Assembly: GCA_944363565.1 (NCBI GenBank)
Contig: CALVUI010000001.1
Location: 124,001-188,000, forward strand
Origin: an uncultured Bacilli bacterium
Lineage (GTDB): Bacteria; Bacillota_I; Bacilli_A; RFN20; CAG-826
Length of the DNA: 64,000 nt
Reading direction: 5' to 3'
Shown here piece by piece: positions 62,457 through 64,000 of the stretch (positions are counted from its first letter, which is position 1; each line of letters opens with the position of its first letter). Below the pieces are notes generated by a model. The model was given only the letters and a program-made list of their open reading frames with translations, was not told the origin of the DNA and made no database searches. The position numbers and the translations under genes were made by a program.

Positions 62457-64000
62457 ATGGAAGAAAGGAAGGCCCTCAAAAGGAAGGCCCCGGCCCGGGC
62501 CTATGTTTACTTGACCCTTTCCCTTTTGGCCGCTTCCTTTACCCTTATCGAAGCCTCGCTTGGGGGTTCGGCGAGCGGCGTCCAAAGTGATTTCGTGAGC
62601 CAAATCGGCGCCTTCTTCATCAACCTCTTCGGTTCGGAGGACGAACCCGAGCCCCTGAAGCCGACCTCGATCCAACTCGTTTCCGATTCTTCGTTTTTGG
62701 GTGAAGGGACGATCGCCCAGGGGACTTCGAGCCGTCTGGGATTTGAAATCGCCTATCCCAAGACCGGGGCCTACGACCAAAGCGTCGAAATCACCCGCCT
62801 CCAGGGGGAAGAATGTGATTATTCCCTGGTCTATTCTTCCGGGAATGTCCAAGGGAACGTCCTCAATTCCTATGTCAACGTCATCGGGAACAACCCGGGG
62901 GAGTACGCCTTAAAAGTCGAGGTAGCGGATTCCGTTTCCTATCAATACGACTTCACGGTCCTCGAATGCCCGGCTCCATCCGAATTTAGTCTCCCAGTCC
63001 CCCTTCCCGAAAAAATGGAAACCGGGGAAGCCATCTTCCTACCCCTTCTGCTCGAAGATTCGAGCGGCAAGGCCCTTTCCCGCCTCAATCTAAGCGGGGA
63101 GGAAAACGAGGAAGAAGTGACCTCTCTCCTCGACCATTATCTAAGGCGGGTCTACGATCCCGCCAAGGCCGAAGCGAAGATCGATGGGGAAGGACTCTAT
63201 TATGAAGGCGAGGTCCTCTATGCCGAAAAACCGGGGACCTACCATATCGAAATCGGTCCATATGCAGGAACCGTCGAGGTGACGGGGGCTGAGGTCAGTC
63301 CTTCCTCTTTCAGCATTGCCCAAAGCGGTCAGACTTACCTCAACGGTTATGACTTTGCCGAAGACGGGGGCAATGCCTTGCTATTGGAGGCCGAGGGCCT
63401 TCCCGAAGACGCCGGGGTCGCCTTTGCCCTAAGGAGTGAGGACGCCTTGAAGGCCAAGATCAAACCGGTCGGGAAAGACCAAGCCATCCTTTATGGTTAC
63501 CGTAAAGAAGGGGAAGTGGAGGTCAGGGCCTTCGTCCCAGGACATGAATCCGAGGGCGAAAGGATCCTCATCGACATCCAAAGGGCGGTCCCGACTGACC
63601 TTAAGGTAAACGGAAACGACCAAGGTCTCAGCCTCAGTGCCGGGAGCCAGATGAACCTCGATGTCGTCTTGGAACCGGCGATCAGCGCCGGATCGCCTTT
63701 GGTCGGGACCTCCAGCGATCCAAGCATCGTCGAGGTCATCGGTAGCGGAACCCCAAACTTAGCGTTGCGGGGGATCAAAACCGGGAAGGCCAGTGTTACC
63801 GTGTCTAGTCCAGACAACGAAGAACTGAAGGTCACGGTCGATATCGAGGTCAAGCCGAGGGCCGCAATCAACGAGGATAACAGTATGGCCTTCGCCGGGT
63901 TCATCCGGAAATTCGTCGGCCATTTCTTGGTTTTCTTCGTTCAGGGTCTCTTTGCTTTCTTGGCCGTCTACCACCTTTGGCCCCAGGAACGGAAAAAGGA
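62457..64000 (+). CDS. VanZ-like membrane protein interrupted by Ig-like ectodomain (3' truncated by window edge)
   Basis: The frame is open for 514 codons to the window end. Helix 1 (about 15-33) is followed by ASLGGSASGVQSDFVSQIGAF, resembling the S-x-S region after the first helix of VanZ proteins. Then about 430 extracellular residues, all beta, ending in a BIG2-type Ig-like domain near 379-465 (SSDPSIVEV; GIKTGKASVTV). Next comes FAGFIRKFVGHFLVFFVQGLF, matching VanZ's RK-x-x-H-F helix, with more presumably beyond the edge. VanZ proteins affect glycopeptide or lipid resistance. Confidence 0.65.
   Translation, partial: MEERKALKRKAPARAYVYLTLSLLAASFTLIEASLGGSASGVQSDFVSQIGAFFINLFGSEDEPEPLKPTSIQLVSDSSFLGEGTIAQGTSSRLGFEIAYPKTGAYDQSVEITRLQGEECDYSLVYSSGNVQGNVLNSYVNVIGNNPGEYALKVEVADSVSYQYDFTVLECPAPSEFSLPVPLPEKMETGEAIFLPLLLEDSSGKALSRLNLSGEENEEEVTSLLDHYLRRVYDPAKAEAKIDGEGLYYEGEVLYAEKPGTYHIEIGPYAGTVEVTGAEVSPSSFSIAQSGQTYLNGYDFAEDGGNALLLEAEGLPEDAGVAFALRSEDALKAKIKPVGKDQAILYGYRKEGEVEVRAFVPGHESEGERILIDIQRAVPTDLKVNGNDQGLSLSAGSQMNLDVVLEPAISAGSPLVGTSSDPSIVEVIGSGTPNLALRGIKTGKASVTVSSPDNEELKVTVDIEVKPRAAINEDNSMAFAGFIRKFVGHFLVFFVQGLFAFLAVYHLWPQERKK

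Overview
The window is a 64 kb piece of a GC-rich bacterial chromosome that uses the standard genetic code: many genes end in TGA, often as ATGA overlaps, and Trp is TGG. Family content points to an uncultured, fermentative, gut-type member of the Bacilli near the Mollicutes/Erysipelotrichia. The pointers are lipoproteins with a CGPT sequence after the lipobox, BspA-like leucine-rich repeats, divergent InlB-type repeats, a GT4 glycolipid synthase next to PlsC, PPi-type phosphofructokinase, AddAB, rubrerythrin, CcpA-type cre sites and an initiator tRNA with mollicute-like changes. The placement is inferred from families, not from a marker tree.

Layout. 1-3.7 kb: end of a NERD-like gene, a membrane protein, then an ECF-type sigma factor overlapping a membrane-anchored serpin-like protein. 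3.7-11.1 kb (minus): four surface lipoproteins, namely an LRR protein, two paralogues and an 854-aa repeat protein. 11.1-15.4 kb: DUF3137 and DUF3737 proteins and a glycoside hydrolase 2-like protein that seems to lack its active site. 15.4-16.2 kb: initiator tRNA and an AT-rich broken gene remnant. 16.2-22.6 kb: glycolipid glycosyltransferase plus PlsC, rubrerythrin, HMA protein, tRNA-Asp/Phe, SHOCT proteins, DegV. 22.6-26.7 kb: the complete dTDP-rhamnose set plus a GT2. 26.7-32.5 kb: CPA2 antiporter with divergent LysR regulator, tRNA-Asp/Gly, esterase, thioredoxin, TraX, CPBP protease. 32.6-39.4 kb: a 2265-aa membrane-anchored extracellular protein. 39.4-49.3 kb: YigZ, aminopeptidase P, GlpK, AddB, AddA, DUF5677. 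49.3-53.7 kb: nucleoside kinase, PPi-PFK, a second CPA2 antiporter. 53.7-60.4 kb: a complete F1Fo ATP synthase operon whose c subunit has two carboxylates (Na+ type). 60.4-64 kb: ATP-grasp enzyme, thioredoxin-like lipoprotein, and a VanZ-like protein split by an Ig-like ectodomain that runs off the end.

How the genes fit together: PPi-PFK, glycerol kinase, a probable Na+ ATP synthase and two cation:proton antiporters suggest fermentation with a sodium-linked membrane economy. The dTDP-rhamnose genes, the glycolipid pair and many secreted or lipid-anchored proteins suggest heavy investment in the cell surface.

The strongest novel signals are three. First, at least ten genes that start transcripts have a -10 hexamer only 6-7 nt before the start codon, which implies leaderless mRNAs in a Bacilli-like genome, while genes inside operons use Shine-Dalgarno sites. 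Second, a sigma factor is coupled to a transmembrane serpin-like protein, a possible protease-sensing switch. Third, there are unusual surface architectures: the 2265-aa protein, the GH2-like pseudoenzyme and the VanZ-Ig protein.
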